Notes: generated by a model from the sequence alone, not told the origin. A DNA stretch of 64,000 nt from Theocolax elegans (GCA_026168455.1 CM047427.1:58729249-58793248); one strand, 5' to 3'. Counted from the first letter of the stretch, positions 36,810 through 50,614 are shown. A program made the numbers and translations.

Positions 36810-38934
36810 AAAAGTGCTTTTTAGACTTATTATAGTTACTGCTTCTCCGTTATTCTTTTAATATATACTTTTTTAAAAGTTTATTAATTAAGAGATGTAC
36901 GTGCGTTATATAGCTTTACCGTTGAGTTCGAGCGCGTTGTAAATTATATTGCCGGAACAAAAAATCTTTTCTCTTGGTTTGTCGAGAGAGCGCATTGCGT
37001 AATATATAATATATCATTTGATAAATATAAAATAAAGTCAAGTTCTCACGGTCGTATGTTAAACAACTAAGCGAGACAAATTTCGTGCGCCTACTGTATG
37101 ACACTACCGTCACATTTAACGCGCGCACTCGAGTAGTTGCACCTGTGATTTACGCGCCCGAAAGATATCGAGGATCCGGTTGACTCCCTCGTATGAAAAT
37201 TTCGTGGGTTAACGATCTTGCAGGGGCACGGACGAGTGGCCGCGCGACCACACAAAACGATGTTATTATATACATTCATGTTAAATAATTGACGTTGATA
37301 AAGATGATGAAAGATATACATACGCAAAAGCAACCGAAAACAAGAAATAATTAATAAAAAGAAAAAATAGTTAATAGAAGAATATTTATTTTAATATGCT
37401 CAAGAGGCGGCCTCCGCTCGTTCTAGACGCGGCGCCGTTCATAACAAATGATAAACTTTTAGCTTTAAACGACTCTCTTCTTACTTCGAACGAAACAATT
37501 TTAAAAGAAATACCAAGCCGTTAAGGTGAGTAAAGGAAATGCATAAGTAATGCGTGATGTATAAATATAAAATTGTACAAGATTTGCCAGTGAGCCGCTG
37601 TCAATTTATGCCGTTTTCCGAATCGGCCGGTGAAACTCGGCTACGAATGGAACCTAGGTTAATTCTACAATATTCAATCATCATTGGGTTAAATAAAGAC
37701 TCGCATTTATTATTAGCTTTTGTTATTTACACTTGACTCGTGACGGTAACCAGTAATTCTGCTTTATCAAATTTATCGATGTAAAAACAGTGACTCTCCG
37801 TCCTGTTCAGACGAATAAAACAAATAAATATATAAAAGAAAAAGGAAAAACAAAAAAAACCGAACGAGAACAATGGGAAAAAAGACGAATACTGTAAGTA
37901 GGAGGGCTAGATATACGCATGATAGCGCGACGCAGACTGAAATTGACATTCGTGCAGTGTAACGGGTTTCTCGAGACGATTCAGCGACGCGGCCGCGTAA
38001 CGTAATTCAAGATTGTTCGTTGTCCATGACAAACGGTACTTGCACGAGTTTCTTCCTTCCATTCGTTTTTCATTTCCCTCGACCACATTTAAACTTACTT
38101 ATCGCTTACCGACGCACGCGAAACGTCAAACTGACGACTCCAGACTCCAGTTGCGGTACACATTTGTATAAATAATCGTTAGCTTCGGCTCCTTCTTTCA
38201 TTTGACATTTGAAGCATTTTATTTCCAAAAGTTGTAGAAACCGATTAAACGGTTTCTCATCAGTTTGAATACGTGTGCCGACATAGCAGGTGCATTCACT
38301 GTTGCCGACCGAGTAGCCAAGCACATGTACGCGAAAATAATAGATTCTTTTATATTGAAAATCACGCGCTTTCGATCTAGTTGCAGGTTGCAATTAATCG
38401 TCGTATAAATCATCCCAACGAAAACGCGGGATTTCTAAATACCTGCACGAGTAGAGAAAATATAATCTTCCGTGACGGATACTCGGCCGGTAAACCGAAT
38501 GGTTCGCGCTACGCATAGACGCAATGATCTTGCGTTCCTTCCTCATGTTCTTTCTGTAAGTGTGGAATAAACGTATATCGTTCGATGCACTTTTTACGCG
38601 TCGCGTTCTATTAAGTAAACCTAAAAGACACGATAAAAAATAAATAATAATAAATAAATACAAATGAAATATGAGAAAAGAGAAGATTATATAATATTAT
38701 TCGGAAGAGTAATAACAGCAATCTCCGCGGAAGAGTGTCCTATATTACAAATCGAGGAAAGACAAACTATTAAATGTATATAATAAATGTATAATGTACA
38801 ATGTATAATTTCTTGAAGAGTACGTTTAATAACAAGAGAAGATGATATAACGAGGAGAGGCCGAGAGAGAGAGGCTATAAAGTTGATTAGTTGATGCGTA
38901 TATAAATATATAAGTATGCCGCAAGAGACAGAGT

Positions 38935-38976
<42 letters not shown>

Positions 38977-39705
38977 GAGTTTTCCGAGTTTCCTCGTCGA
39001 GGCCTCGATGATTTTTTCCGTTTGCTTTTTCCGCGAATGTTTGCCTGTAAGCGGGATACAGGCGGCAAGAGAGGATTATCAAAGAAAATATATTATTTAA
39101 ATTATTATCTACACTTGCACGTGGTGAGAATGACGTGACGAATGAATATTGTGTCCAAGATATATATTAAATAAATAAACTGTCGATACCTGACGAAAAA
39201 ATTTACTAGTTTATTTATTATCCCAGTTTTCAATTATTTTCATCACCGAATAAATATTATTTACCCAAAAACAATTTGTTTAGAATCTAATATTTCATCT
39301 CAAAAAAGTAGATTTTTTACAATCTTTATAAAAATATATTTTAAAAATAGATCGAGTCGATTGGCTCTTATTATGTACATTTTATTTATTTATACGAATA
39401 TTTGATCACAATTGTTCACCTTGTGTACAATAAAAAGTACTACTGTCCGAGTAAACAACGTTTCGTCATCGTCGCACGATTCTGTTGAACATCGGTGATA
39501 TCATCCTTTTCAGGTAAGAGATACGCAAAATAATATTGGAAGTGTAATCAATGTTAGTGTTCTTGTCACTTACAACCAAACTAAATTTAAAACGACAGCT
39601 ATTTTAAACTGGTAAAAAGAATATATTTTTTTGTTTAATAACTTTTGAAAATAAAGGTAATTTTAATTCCAAACATTTAATTGCTTATTCTAAACTAGTA
39701 AATAG
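36810..39705. repeat. Tandem duplication, copy 3 (segments Y+Z)
   Basis: Third copy. It lacks X and the first bases of Y, begins AAAAGTGCTTTTTAG, and carries Y to 39095 and Z to 39705. After Z the sequence passes into unique DNA (ATATTTGCTATTTATT), which marks the original right border. Confidence 0.95.
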
Positions 39706-40131
39706 ATATTTGCTATTTATTAATTCCTCTATGAATTAAATCTATAGTAATAAATAATATTTGATCTTATTCCTCTAATATATTTTAAACCTTTTTAATG
39801 TAGATTAAATATTGAGTCAATGTATTTATTGTTTTATTAAACATTTTCCTTTTAAGAAACGTTATTTAGTTTCATGCAAAAATCATTGGAACCATTGTGG
39901 AGAACCAGATACTCCACAGTCCGATAAACAAAATTACATTATTCATAAATTAATAAAAAAATATACGATCGGCTCAACAATGAATTGAAGATTATTATAA
40001 AATTAAATTTTTAAGAGGATAGTAATAGTGAAGTGGTTCATCTTTGAGTCTTTTCATAGATAATTTTTATCGTTTAAACATTTATATTTTAATGTGTATA
40101 CAAAAGTTCTCGTTAGTTTTATCTCTCCGCC
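39706..40131. other. Unique AT-rich DNA after the duplication
   Basis: Single-copy AT-rich sequence between the third tandem copy and a short foldback element. I see nothing in it. Confidence 0.4.
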
Positions 40132-40398
40132 AAAGCTTCTTTAGAAATTCAAATTTCGCGCCAAAAATGTAATCGATTATTCCGTGTTTATTGTAAAACT
40201 AATTATTTTAAATAAAAAAAAGAGTTACCCCCCTAGCTATCATAAAAAGCAACATAAGCAATATTGTTTCGTTTTCCTGAAAACTTTGACCTAGTAAAAA
40301 ATGGTAAAACATAACCTCTTCCTTAGTAGGTTTACAATAAACACGAAATAATCAATTACATTTTTGGCGCGAAATTTGAATTTCTAGAGTGGCTTTAG
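40132..40398. mobile_element. Short foldback/MITE-like element with two E2F-like sites
   Basis: Inverted arms of about 67 bp (40132-40198 and 40329-40398) flank about 130 bp. The arms share AATTCAAATTTCGCGCC and GTGTTTATTGTAAA. Each arm holds TTTGGCGCGAAA, a perfect palindromic E2F consensus. No clear target duplication, so the transposon class is unknown. Confidence 0.7.
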
Positions 40399-41073
40399 CG
40401 TCCCCTTAATTTTGGATTAACAATAAAGTATCAAATATTATATCAAAAGAATTTAACGCAGTAGTAATATAATCTTATTTTCATGTGCATAAAATATAAT
40501 AATTCTAGAAAATAGAGGGGCCATTAGAGTTTTCCGTTTAAAAGTACGTTAAATCCCCCATAAGGACTTATCAACGAGACTATAGATCTGCATAGATCTG
40601 CATAGTCTAGTACGATATTAAACGATATAGATCTACGTGGATTGCCATATGAAGTTTCTACCAGGATAACGTCGCCTTAATTACTTATCTTATGAACCCT
40701 TTCACTTTCAATGTCACCCTTATACACATGTGTATTACAAAATATCGAAAATTTATTAAATTATATTACAACGTGCTTTTTTGACCAAAACATAATTCAC
40801 AATTTTTTTGTTAAATATTTTAAGTTTTAATTTGGCAAATATTTTTAATTAAAAAGTTAGTGCACATTATGTTATGTGATTACAAATTGCAATATTAATA
40901 ATTCATTTGTTGTAATAATGGCCTGTTGAACAAAGAAATTTTTATTATCACGCTGCTTTATGCATCATATGTTTTGGTACAAAAAATTAAATCCAGTAAA
41001 TATGTAACATTGATACTTAATACCAAGACCTACGTATATATACAACTTTATTACATAATTATGATATATATAT
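40399..41073. other. Unique AT-rich DNA between two foldback elements
   Basis: Contains a short direct repeat AGATCTGCAT (about 40582-40602). No gene recognised. Confidence 0.4.
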
Positions 41074-42725
41074 GGGTGGTTCTCTGTGACATCGAAGATG
41101 AAAAAAATAAATATTGCTATAACTGTGGGAATATGTTTTAGAGGTATCCAGTAGTTCTCCTGAATTTTTTCAGATTTTTTCTGGGCCATTATTTTAAGTA
41201 ACAGAGAGTCAAAGTTGACATTTTAGCACTTTTTTGCATTATATGTCCATTTTCATGAATTTTTAGCTCCCAGGGGATGCATTTTTCACTAAAAACATAA
41301 GTATGACTTTTTTTGTAAAATTTTCCGAACTTTTCATTAAAAATACTTTTAAAGACATAAATGTATGCTGTCACACTCTTGTAAGCCATTTAAACCTTAA
41401 ATAGTGAAAATCGGCAATTCTGCTCCGGACTCTGGTAACCTAATACTGTCTAAAAGATGTCTTTTTATAGTTAGAAACTGCCTAAAATTTCCAGAGTGGG
41501 TCTAAATCATTAAGATCACTTATGGTCAAATATCCGGGAAAAGTGCCCGAAATATTAATAGAAATGTATATTTGTTGCCTTATAACGATGAATCTATTAG
41601 CATGATCATTGCAAAAAAATTTGTGCACTTACCTTGGAGTGGTAGAAAAGTATCTTCACTTGTTTCAGTATCCATCTAATCCCCTGTAAGCTGCTAAAAA
41701 TACAAATATTATTATACAAATGTAAAAAATTAATTTTTAAACATTTATAATGCTGAATTTTTAGTTTTACATCCCTTACAAGAATCATAATACTAATCTG
41801 AAGGATTACTATAAATATATAAACATCATTATTACAATAACTGAATATACGTATTTAACACAAAGATATATAAATAAATCGGATATCTAATTATAATGAA
41901 TAATATGATAACGTGACAGTGACAAGTTTGTGAAATCTAAACAATTATATTGCTGAATAATAATAATAATAATGTTGATACTTTTATAGTAATCCTTCAG
42001 TTTAGTATTATAATTCTTGTAAGGGATGTAAAACTAAAAATTCAGCATTATAAATGTTTAAAAATTAATTTTTTACATTTGTATAATAATATTTGTATTT
42101 TTAGCAGCTTACAGGGGATTAGATGGATACTGAAACAAGTGAAGATACTTTTCTACCACTCCAAGGTAAGTGCACAAATTTTTTTGCAATGATCATGCTA
42201 ATAGATTCATCGTTATAAGGCAACAAATATACATTTCTATTAATATTTCGGGCACTTTTCCCGGATATTTTGACCATAAGTGATCTTAATGATTTAGACC
42301 CACTCTGGAAATTTTTAGGCAGTTTCTAACTATAAAAAGACATCTTTTAGACAGTATTAGGTTACCAGAGTCCGGAGCAGAATTGCCGATTTTCACTATT
42401 TAAGGTTTAAATGGCTTACAAGAGTGTGACAGCATACATTTATGTCTTTAAAAGTATTTTTAATGAAAAGTTCGGAAAATTTTACAAAAAAAGTCATACT
42501 TATGTTTTTAGTGAAAAATGCATCCCCTGGGAGCTAAAAATTCATGAAAATGGACATATAATGCAAAAAAGTGCTAAAATGTCAACTTTGACTCTCTGTA
42601 ACTTAAAATAATGGCCCAGAAAAAATCTGAAAAAATTCAGGAGAACTACTGGATACCTCTAAAACATATTCCCACAGTTATAGCAATATTTATTTTTTCA
42701 TCTTCGATGTCACAGAGAACCACCC
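41074..42725. mobile_element. 1.65 kb near-perfect palindrome (long-inverted-repeat element)
   Basis: Arms 41074-41815 and 41983-42725 are reverse complements with only scattered differences, around a 167 bp spacer. Both ends are GGGTGGTTCTCTGTGAC in inverted orientation inside TA-rich flanks, which suggests insertion into a TA repeat. Each arm carries the same exon-like piece: an acceptor, ATG reading MDTETSEDTFLPLQ, then a GTAAGT donor (right arm about 42106-42165). It could be a non-autonomous long-terminal-inverted-repeat transposon or a genomic inverted duplication; the sharp termini favour a transposon. Confidence 0.8.
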
Positions 42726-42752
42726 ATATATATATATATATATATATATATA

Positions 42753-42799
<47 letters not shown>
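42726..42799. repeat. TA then GT microsatellite
   Basis: A TA tract (to about 42752) followed by a GT tract of about 22 units, immediately beside the right end of the palindrome. Confidence 0.95.
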
Positions 42800-42800
<1 letters not shown>

Positions 42801-44935
42801 GATTTGAAATAATCTTTCTTTTTTTTGACACTACTATTGGCAAAGAAATGAAAATTTTCAAATATCTCTATCCGAGGACAAAATTATTCATTTTACTTGT
42901 TTTTTTTAAATTAATACAATAAAAATTCGAGAATACTAAATTTTTATATTGTATTCAAATAAGTAGTTCTAATTTTTATCGACAGAAATTCAATGAATCA
43001 TTGTAATATTCACATAATTGAGGTAGTAAAACTGTGCAAAATGTATATCAGTTTTTAAGAACAAAACTTGATAACCCAAATTAGATATATTTACAGTTTT
43101 CATGAACATAAATTTAGTTATTGATTCTTCCAATTTATTGAAAATATTCATGGTAAGTGATTGGAAAATCACTATACCTTACATACAACATTCAGTGTTC
43201 CAGTGTTATATTAAATTTAGTTTTTGATAAATACTTTAAGTAATTGTTCGTTTATCATCGTTGTGTTCAATATAACAAACCTTCAGATTTAAGTTTAGGC
43301 AGATTTTCTACAATTATTATAGAATTTAGTATCTTTTACAAGTTTAAGGTAATTATGAAGTGATTGATAACAATTGTTATTTTAAAATTAATTTATTTTC
43401 TTAACCATTAATGATTTGTATCTCAATTTCACAATAATAAATATATCGAAATATTTACAGAGATCACTTGAACAAATAAATTTTGAGATCAACTAAAAGC
43501 AATAAAAAATATAATATCTCTCAAAATTTAACGTTTTATCATAGAAAATTAATAATTGACAAAAAAAAGGAAATGCAAAAACAACTTTTAGTAATTAAGG
43601 TTAAAATTTGGCTGACTGTAAAAATGTTTTAAATAACATATGTTAAAACTTAATTAATATCAATATTTATATTTTTTAAATGTTACTATATATAAGAAGA
43701 TATATTTATCATGCCATTTATTTCCATATTTTTGAAATCTAAAGATCCATTGTAACTTCTTGCAATTAATTCTTAATTAAGTCTTAATAAAAGTGACATG
43801 ACGAGTGGTGTCAATTACTACTATTTTTGTTTTGATACATCGAATTGGATACTACTTGCCCATTGTTTTAATCAAGTTTAGGATTAATCAGGCACTTTTT
43901 GTTAGCTTCAACTTCGCTATGTTGCATATTCATCACAATACACCAATGTAAGTATAAAAATTAAAGATAATTAGAATTTTCTTCTCACTACAACTTTTTA
44001 CAGGGATTTGCACGATTGCATATAATACATGAATACACAATATCACACATTAAACTGGACATCACCGAAAATACTTCGAAGTAATTAAATAAAATAATAC
44101 TAGTTTTATTCCCTTTTTAGATAATATTTCAGATCCTTTGCCAATTTAAAAATATTCTAATATGACCATTTGAATAATTTATTATTAACTTAATTTAATT
44201 TTTTAAACCACAATATATTACCAGGTACATATAAAACAATAAAAAATCGAGTAATATAAAACATACTAATCAAACGTAAAATAGTACATCACGATTAAAT
44301 CGATCAAGTTGAAAACCACTGTACTGCACACTGTTACACAATAATGCAAGATTCAGTATTGTGTATCCTGACAGATAACTACAATGCTTTATCCTAATCT
44401 TAAATTTTAATATATTAAAAACAGATATTATAATTCTTTACATAAATGTAAACATAATTTTTTTACATTTTTTACATAATATCAGATAACAAAATTTTGT
44501 CAAGTGATATCCAGTACTTGCGAAATATGAGAAGAAAATATTTTTTTTACAGTTTCTTTGTATGTACAAAAGGCAGCCTAATAACAATCTTTGGGAATGA
44601 CCAGCATCCACTAAAATTAATATTAAATGTGCTCGAAGCACTTAGTAAATTACAGATCAATGTATAATGAACAGTTTTGTTAAGTCTTACAAAATTTGAT
44701 CAATATAGATTAATTTTTACAGTTATATCAATCAAATTTTATCATTGCATGTTTAATTATACAAAACTGTTAGGTACCAATCAAATTTTGCAATTTACTT
44801 TGATAATATCACAAATTCTTAGAGTAACTATAATCAAGTAGATACACATCAATCTCCTAATAGATTGCGAAAAAAAACTAAAAAATCCCACGTCGAGGCA
44901 ATTAAAATATTGTACAAATGAAAGAGTTTTTCTAA
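42800..44935. other. AT-rich DNA downstream of the SRA-domain gene
   Basis: Very AT-rich. The part nearest 44935 is probably the 3'UTR of the minus-strand SRA-domain gene. No other gene or complete repeat recognised. Confidence 0.45.
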
Positions 44936-47888
44936 TTAATAACCGGTCCAGTAAACTCTACCCTTATCGGAGATCATCCTCCATCCGTGCCAAGGTTTGT
45001 CGAAGTCATGATCCGACAAGCTTTCAATAGGTTTTGGTGAGAATTCTCTCGACGATTGTTTTTCGGATGGCTCGTCTACGTTTGTGTGTTCTTGAGAACT
45101 ATCCATTTCTTCCTTTTCTATATCTTCAAAGTGTAGCTGCTCGTCCATATACCCAACGATGTTATTTTCTTCGCTAGTGTATTTGTTATACTCTTCGTCG
45201 ACATCTGGTCTAGAAAAATCCTGGTTTGAATCTTCCTCATCCATAGGAGAGCAGGTACCAATGGGCCTGAATCCAATTGCTCTCAATCGAGCTATTCTAA
45301 TATTATTGTCAACTGCATTCACTGCTGCAAAAGCTGATCCTCTTGAATCTAGTTAAATTAAAGAAATATTTAAAACCATGTCGAACCCCAATTACAGAGA
45401 TCTACACCTTTCAACATAAGAATTACGTTGGAAATATTGAATTAAAAATCTGAAAAAATTCAGATGGTAGTTTAAAACAAAAGCTAGCGCAAAAAAATTA
45501 ATTTATTTATAATAATTGAATAAACAATTTTTGGTCGGTAATTATTGGTCTAACAAGGCATGAATTTTCAACGCAAAAATCAGAATTACATTACGAATTT
45601 GAAAATATGAAAAAATTTGAGTATATTGTTTAAAACATGCCTAAGAACATGGCGTTCGCGATCTTTTAAAAAATGTAATATTTAATACTTTTACTCTTAC
45701 ATATTAGACTGTTTTTAAGCGTTTTATTTTTAAATAGAATTTAAATATAATTACTATATTTAAATATAATTAGTTTATTAAAGTTTTAAATAATATAGTT
45801 GCTTAATACAGTTATTTTTTTACTTTTTAACAAAGAGTAAAATATAAATACTTACAGTTTTTTTCAACGTAATTTGTGTCAGGTTCTGACAATACTTCGT
45901 CACTAGTTGATTCAACATCACACGGTTCGGATTTTATTTCGTCCAAATCGACCAATTCTACTTTTATATCCGTTTCTGTCAAATTATTTTCAATATACGA
46001 ATTTCCAACTTGAACTGATTCGTTAATAGTTGGAACCGCGAGCAATGTGCATTGTGTCCATGCAGTGACCATTTTTGGACGTTTAGATTTCGTTACCTCC
46101 TCTGGTTTTCTATTTTTTAATTTTTTCGGCTGCAATTCCCTAACTGTATTTCTTATTTCTTTATTCAGATTACGTGATTGAATTCTTCGTGCATTCATTA
46201 TTTTTCTTTGTGAAATTTCAGATTTTGATATTCGTTTTTTTGGAGAACGCAGTCTACGGTTTCTTGATCCACTTGATACTGGATCAAATTTGGCATCTAT
46301 TATTAAATTTGCTATTTCACGTCTTTGTTTCTTTAAGACGCCATTCTTTCTAGCTTTATTTCTAATATAAAATTTGTTTCGTAATTTATTTTCCTTTGAT
46401 TGTTTAGAATCATCCTTCTCCACTTTCGAAGATAGAGTATTGTATGCACTGATAATTGCTGATTCTTGATTCTCTAAACCAATCATATTTCCTATTAGTA
46501 ATTTGGCCATTGGATGATATTTTTCCTTGACTATCATATTCACTAGCTTATCGGGTGCCAGTGAATCAATACTTGATGAAGGTTCATTAGTTCTCTCAGT
46601 CTCATGAAATGACTCGCATATTGATGGAAAATTGGTTCTTGAAGTTTGAAGTAAACTGGATTTATAATGAACTTCGTTTTTAGAAATGTTTACACTTTCA
46701 TTTGTTAAGCCTTTGGTCTTTGAATCCTCCATGACTGATGAACACTCTGTAACATTATTGTGGTACAAAACATTGCAAGTTCTTGTTGATGTAGGGCTAA
46801 ATCCATCAACAACATCAGAGCCACTATATTGAAAACCATTTCCGGCTGTTGGGAGAGGCTTTTTCACACTACTTGAAGTTGGAGTGTATGCGTCAGCCCA
46901 GGTAACTTTCTTCATCTTTTTTTCTGCAAACTCATCAGAAGTATTTACTGATGGAATATTGTCTGAAGTTTCTGAATCTGACACATCAAAGTTTACTTTA
47001 TCAACTTCTTCTTGTAAATTCTTTTCTGAAATTTGTATTGATTGATTAGGTTTGAACATTTTACAGAATGTCATGGTATTAGATTTTTTTATCTCCTGCT
47101 GTTTGTGCGAAGAATCATACAAGTTTGTGCGGATAGACAAATTCGTATTGCATAATTTTGTGGGGCAAGAACTTGAACAAGAACTTGCTGAGTCTGTACT
47201 ACAAGCTGATTTTGGAGAACTATCTGGAGAACCTGGGATAAATTTCTTAAAGACTTGTCTTGATACTATTGAACTTACATTTGCTGGTTTTGGTTCTTTC
47301 TGAATTTTTTTGTACTCAAATTTTGCTGCCTTTGATTCCTGTGATTTATTGTTACTGTGACTTCTTGTAAATCTTGCTGTGATTGTTCTTTTTGATTTCA
47401 CAATTTTGTTTGCACTTGGTTTTTTCTCGATCCATGGTGGTGATTCTTGATCCAAAACTCTTACAAGTGCAAATTTGCGGTGCTTTGTTGAATCTGAAGA
47501 AACTCCAACCCAATGATCTACGACTGTATATAAACCATCATACCTATAACCTGCTTTTGGAGCATAATTATTTGATAAACAATAGCTCCTTACAAGTCGT
47601 ATAGGTACTTTGTTTTTGTAACTCAGTATCAAAGAGTTTTTAGATTTATCATTTGAGTTATATTCCTGGCCTGTGAAAGTTAATAAATTTCCAAGATCAA
47701 CGTCATTGTGATTATTTAAATGTGAGGTACAAATAGATACTGCTCCAAATGGACCATCGTGAACATTTTCATTAAATGGTTCATGTACTAAATCTCTGGA
47801 ACAGTCCATACGAATCCCCCACCAAGTACCTGATGGATATTCAGGCACAGGTCCATAATGAACTGCCTTTGATACTTTCTGAAATTTG

Positions 47889-47919
<31 letters not shown>

Positions 47920-48869
47920 TTATTTTAATACCAATTACAAAAGGCAATAAATAACACAAATTACACTATGCTTTTATTATGCTTATGCAATTTTAATGCA
48001 CAGTTTCAATGTATTAATACAAAAGCTAAATAATATCAACGGGTCATCAATAAGTTGAGCTATAATAATTTAGATGAGAATTTCCACAATCTTTCAGTAA
48101 ACAATTGGACAGATAATCTATATTAATTTATTCAAAGAATACAATTGAAGGCATCTATTGTATTACTTGATCAATGGCTATTGACTTGTAAACTATCTAC
48201 TTTCTAGATAATTATTTAGTAATATCAATACAAATAAATATTTAAAATTTGTAAACTATCTGTATCCGAAATCGACTGACATTAGAAAAAAGAGTGATTT
48301 GATTATTTGGTTTGTATACGAGTAAGATTTATTATTAAATAAGTTTTCGATTCTTTCTAGGGAAAAATTAATCATCAACGATCAGACTGTATTGCTAAAA
48401 TAAATAGACCAGTTGATAATTAATTATCAAAGTAGTACGAAAGTATAAAATTGAAACAGGTTTAATTCACAAAACAAAATAACGCGTAGACGTTTTCGAT
48501 GGAAAACAAACGGTTGAGGTTATGTTACGATAAAGGCCCAAAGCGCGAGGTTCAATTATCAAAATGTGACGTACCTCCTGTTTTTCGGACAAGGCGAGGG
48601 CCCGTCTCCTCTCGGTAAGCGACCTCGAGGCACACTCGGCGTTGATACGGTCATAAAGTCCGTTGAGCTCGTCCTGCTTCCTTGCGTCAACCTGCAGGGT
48701 GAATGAAAATTCGTTTTATAGTCACCAACCACAACTAAATAACAAAAAGCAATTATTTTAAATTCTATAACTGCACCTCTTTTCTGGTTTGGATCTCTCG
48801 CAGAACTGCACGATTTTCTTCCGTGTTGTTGGGTCGAAATCGGACGGACTCGATGTTTGCCTTCGCCAT
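44936..48869 (-). CDS. SRA/YDG-domain protein without UHRF1 accessory domains
   Basis: Probable chromatin protein. Four minus-strand exons (48869-48777, 48691-48575, 47878-45856, 45348-44936) join in frame to 881 aa. The first 70 residues are charged and probably helical. Residues 76-219 form an SRA (SET and RING associated, YDG) fold signature: HYGPVP, GPFGAVSIC, DVDLGN, TFTG, NYAPKAGYRYDGLY and a final SPPW. SRA domains in UHRF1 read hemimethylated CpG. Here the Asp-Val-Asp and Thr-x-Thr-Gly pocket blocks are kept, but the NKR-finger region is shorter and lacks the usual Asn-Lys-Arg. The remaining 660 residues are low-complexity, with Ser-rich and Lys/Arg-rich parts and no RING, PHD, Tudor or ubiquitin-like domain visible. 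The intron before exon 4 holds a dispersed repeat. A TA microsatellite (47889-47914) adjoins exon 3's acceptor. It lies downstream of eIF5 on the same strand. DNA-methylation reading is plausible but unproven. Confidence 0.87.
45375..45610 (-). repeat. Dispersed repeat, copy 2 (in SRA-gene intron)
   Basis: Reverse complement matches 58365-58610 and 7190-7440: GATTTTTGCGTTGAAAATTC, a GACCAATAATTACC block, TTTTGTTTTAAACTACC and CAATATTTCCAACGTAATTC all appear in the same order. Non-coding interspersed repeat. Confidence 0.75.
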
Positions 48870-50614
48870 TTTACCACTGCTGTAGTGCTGTTTCTGTCGT
48901 CGTTTTCAGTTTTCGTTTCCTCCGTGTGCGCCTCTCGTATCGTATAGACGTACTACTCCTATAGTACTCTTACTCTTACTAGGCGATTTATACAATTAAG
49001 TACACCAGTGTTGAATTCTACACATACACCTATATGAATATGATATTAAGGAGATATGAGACTTAAAAAATTGGAATCCTTATTTATTTTTTAATTAACA
49101 ATAGGTTGACTTTTTCCAAAAAATCTCTCAGTATAACGCTCTTCTATTTGCTTTGAATAGTATGTACGATGTTTTTTTTTAATTTTTGATCACTAAAAGA
49201 TCGAGATTGTGCAGCTGCAACGATCAATTTTTCAACTAATCTTTACCGGCGAAAAGTGGTTATTAAATTTTAAATAATTTAAAATTATTTATTTCAAAAA
49301 ATCTCTCTGTCAGCTTCTTCTATATTACTTAAGTGTCACGCATGCATTTTTCTACATTTTTAGCTCGATAATTGCAGAACATTTTTGGGTTTTCAAAAAT
49401 AGATCCCTGTAATTTGGTTATCACATTCCATTCTCACGATTCGCGTAATCGCGTCAGTGCTTCCTTCCAAATACACCAATGACTAAGTACTAAGTAGTAG
49501 TTCTCTTCTCGTGGCTGTACCAAAGAAGATAGCTATATTTTTCTGAGTATGTATACTTATATCGATTATAAGTATAGCGAGTTAAAATTAAAACTTGAAT
49601 ACATTCCGAGTGATGATTGACGAGCTCGACACTCTGATTTTGTTGTATTTTCATTGTTTATAAGCTATCTATGTCTGACTTAGTTTCATGAAAACGTTTG
49701 AATGTTTCATTAAATATTTTTTTCAATAAATATTTTTGTTGCATCTAACAAACTAAACTATTGAGCAGTTCTGTTATTTCATATTTGTATATCAATTGAT
49801 CAAATTTAAAACACATTCAAGTGCATACTTCGAATGTTATAATAATCAAATCTATGGTAGCTGGAGAATTAACTTAATGATTGAAATTAACATAAAACAC
49901 ACACACACACTAAGATTAAAAACAAAACTAAAAAAAATTAAAATAAAAATGTTTGTAGAACATTTCTAATTACGGGTGAGGTAATTATACAATAAACTCA
50001 TGAATATCATTGCGATAAACCATATTTATTTGAGTAATAATCAGAATCGTAGATACAATAGAGAACGCTTTTAGCTGACCAACTTTGTTTCTATCAATCG
50101 AAAAATCTAACAAAAATCTCGCGTCTAAAAAGTAATGCACAAAGTAAAGGCGAGACGCGAGAAATAATTAACAATCACATCGGACAATCAAGTAACAAAA
50201 ATTTCACGAACGCACATTATGGTGCGACTAATGCATTCATCTCAAAATGTAATAAAAACGCAATTAAAATATTAAATTATATAGAAAAAAAATAAAGTAA
50301 ACGTACATTTTGGAAGTGAAAAACAAATGGAAACACAGAGGAATTATTTATTATCTAAGTAAAATCAAAAAGGTATCGATGAAAATTTAATATATGAACG
50401 CGGCGACTTCTAAGTAATATATTGTTTGCCATAGTTTTTCGCCAGTTTTATTTATTTAGGAAGAATTCTATCGTGTCTTAGTGGAGAATAATTAATTTTC
50501 TTTTTATTGCGGCTCATTGTATCTGATGGGAATTAGTATGGAATTTATGGACGCGCGCTTTTTATTGAGATTTATTCTTGCGTCTTTTGGCTTTGGCGAT
50601 TCAGCTTTTTGATT
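48870..50614. other. Promoter side of the SRA gene and eIF5 3'UTR
   Basis: The first few hundred bases after 48870 are the upstream region of the SRA-domain gene. The part near 50614 is the probable eIF5 3'UTR, with minus-strand AATAAA hexamers at about 50445-50575. A short CA tract lies at 49897-49910. No other gene seen. Confidence 0.5.
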
